Source: DTBU01 sp964568845
GTDB lineage: Archaea > Thermoproteota > CALKCG01 > B24
Assembly (NCBI GenBank): GCA_964568845.1
Contig: CAZMSC010000048.1
Span: 1 to 5,107 of the forward strand
Direction: 5' to 3'
DNA length: 5,107 nt
Part shown: piece after piece, positions 4,765 to 5,107 of the stretch
Layout of the letters: each line of letters opens with the position of its first letter
Numbering within the stretch: position 1 is the first letter of the stretch
The notes under the pieces: generated by a model
Told to the model about the DNA's origin: nothing
The model's database searches: none
What the model saw: the letters and a program-made list of their open reading frames with translations, nothing else
Made by a program: the position numbers and the translations under genes

Positions 4765-4774
4765 CTGTATAAGC
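4765..4774 (-). promoter_or_regulatory. TATA box of the zinc-ribbon/SnoaL gene
   Basis: The minus strand reads GCTTATACAG. The predicted transcription start near 4745 leaves a leader of about 22 nt containing AGGTG before the ATG at 4723. A second AT-rich element, TTTTAAATAGG (about 4892-4882), lies further upstream. Confidence 0.4.
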
Positions 4775-4965
4775 GTTTGCCTTCGAAAACTCAACCTATG
4801 AGAGCTAAGGAGATTTTTCTTAAACAGACCTATGAAAGCTTCTTCAGACATGCTTTGCGATATGAAGCGTTAGAAAAACCACCTATTTAAAACATAAGGG
4901 TTAAAGCTCGTGGAATAGAAGAATGCAGCATCTAAGACTCTGAAGAGAAGCCATACAAATCTTAC

Positions 4966-4976
4966 ATAAAAATAAA
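4966..4976 (-). terminator. U-rich terminator of the right-edge membrane-protein gene
   Basis: The minus strand reads TTTATTTTTAT beginning about 10 nt after the TAA at 4988-4986. The position and T-richness fit an archaeal intrinsic terminator. Confidence 0.45.
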
Positions 4977-4985
4977 GGTGGGGTT

Positions 4986-5107
4986 TTAGAATGGTATGAA
5001 GAATCTTATGGCGCTTATTACTCCACCGGCTAGTATGGCTAGTGCGTATCCTAGTAGGAAGCCCGTGGCTACGGGTACACCATGCTCCTCATACGCCTTA
5101 CTACCGC
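4986..5107 (-). CDS. C-terminal end of an integral membrane protein (partial, runs off the window)
   Basis: On the minus strand the window ends inside an open frame of 39 codons that finishes with TAA (4988-4986). The fragment starts with a polar stretch, GSKAYEEHGVPVATG, followed by a hydrophobic helix of about 20 residues (FLLGYALAILAGGVISAI) and a short end, RFFIPF. This is the pattern of a last transmembrane helix with a short tail, as in a polytopic transporter or channel. A U-rich tract follows the stop, supporting a real gene end. The family cannot be fixed from 39 residues. Large archaeal permeases of the oligopeptide-transporter type or related uncharacterised membrane families are a guess only. 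The start lies beyond 5107. Confidence 0.65.
   Translation of the reverse strand, partial: GSKAYEEHGVPVATGFLLGYALAILAGGVISAIRFFIPF

Noticed and set aside
4627..4851. Minus-strand frame starting at ATG 4851 and overlapping the zinc-ribbon gene
   Set aside because: Its second half is the zinc-ribbon sequence read in another frame, and there is no Shine-Dalgarno. It is kept only as a remark on the spacer promoter.

Overview
The window is archaeal. The strongest evidence is a tRNA-Tyr gene with the archaeal/eukaryal C1-G72 pair and no encoded CCA. It is split at position 37/38 by a 48-nt intron whose ends fold into a canonical bulge-helix-bulge splice motif. Supporting signs are TATA boxes at about -25 to -28, U-rich tracts after stop codons, TTG and GTG starts, AGA/AGG arginine codons, and a CDP-alcohol phosphotransferase resembling archaeal ether-lipid enzymes. 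The gene types would suit a TACK-type archaeon such as a Bathyarchaeia lineage, but that placement is inference only.

Left part (1-1250): positions 10-168 on the minus strand hold an unassigned reading frame that may be a small gene or a 3' gene remnant. A PadR-type winged-helix regulator (252-614, +) converges on a CDP-alcohol phosphotransferase (558-1199, -), probably archaetidylinositol phosphate synthase. Their 3' ends overlap by 57 bp. A perfect 22-bp palindrome lies just downstream of the TATA box of the lipid gene, where a repressor could block transcription.

Middle (1251-3296): the intron-containing tRNA-Tyr has its own TATA box. It is followed by about 160 bp that contain an open frame with no usable start, then a two-gene operon. 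The operon encodes an amidohydrolase-2 family TIM-barrel metal hydrolase (1615-2502, GTG start) and a creatininase-family metal amidohydrolase (2520-3296, TTG start, strong Shine-Dalgarno, 17-bp gap).

Right part (3293-5107, all minus): a xylose-isomerase-like sugar phosphate isomerase/epimerase shares stop-codon bases with the creatininase gene. Next come a zinc-ribbon plus SnoaL/NTF2-like protein and, running off the right edge, the last 39 codons of an integral membrane protein. The 4724-4985 gap holds a TATA box for the zinc-ribbon gene and a U-rich terminator for the membrane-protein gene; I see no further gene in it.

The two hydrolases and the facing isomerase are all metal enzymes of small-molecule catabolism and may form one pathway for a cyclic amide or carbohydrate-derived compound. 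Substrates cannot be read from the sequence. The lipid gene and PadR regulator form a separate putative regulatory pair. I did not find a clear defence, mobile or CRISPR system.
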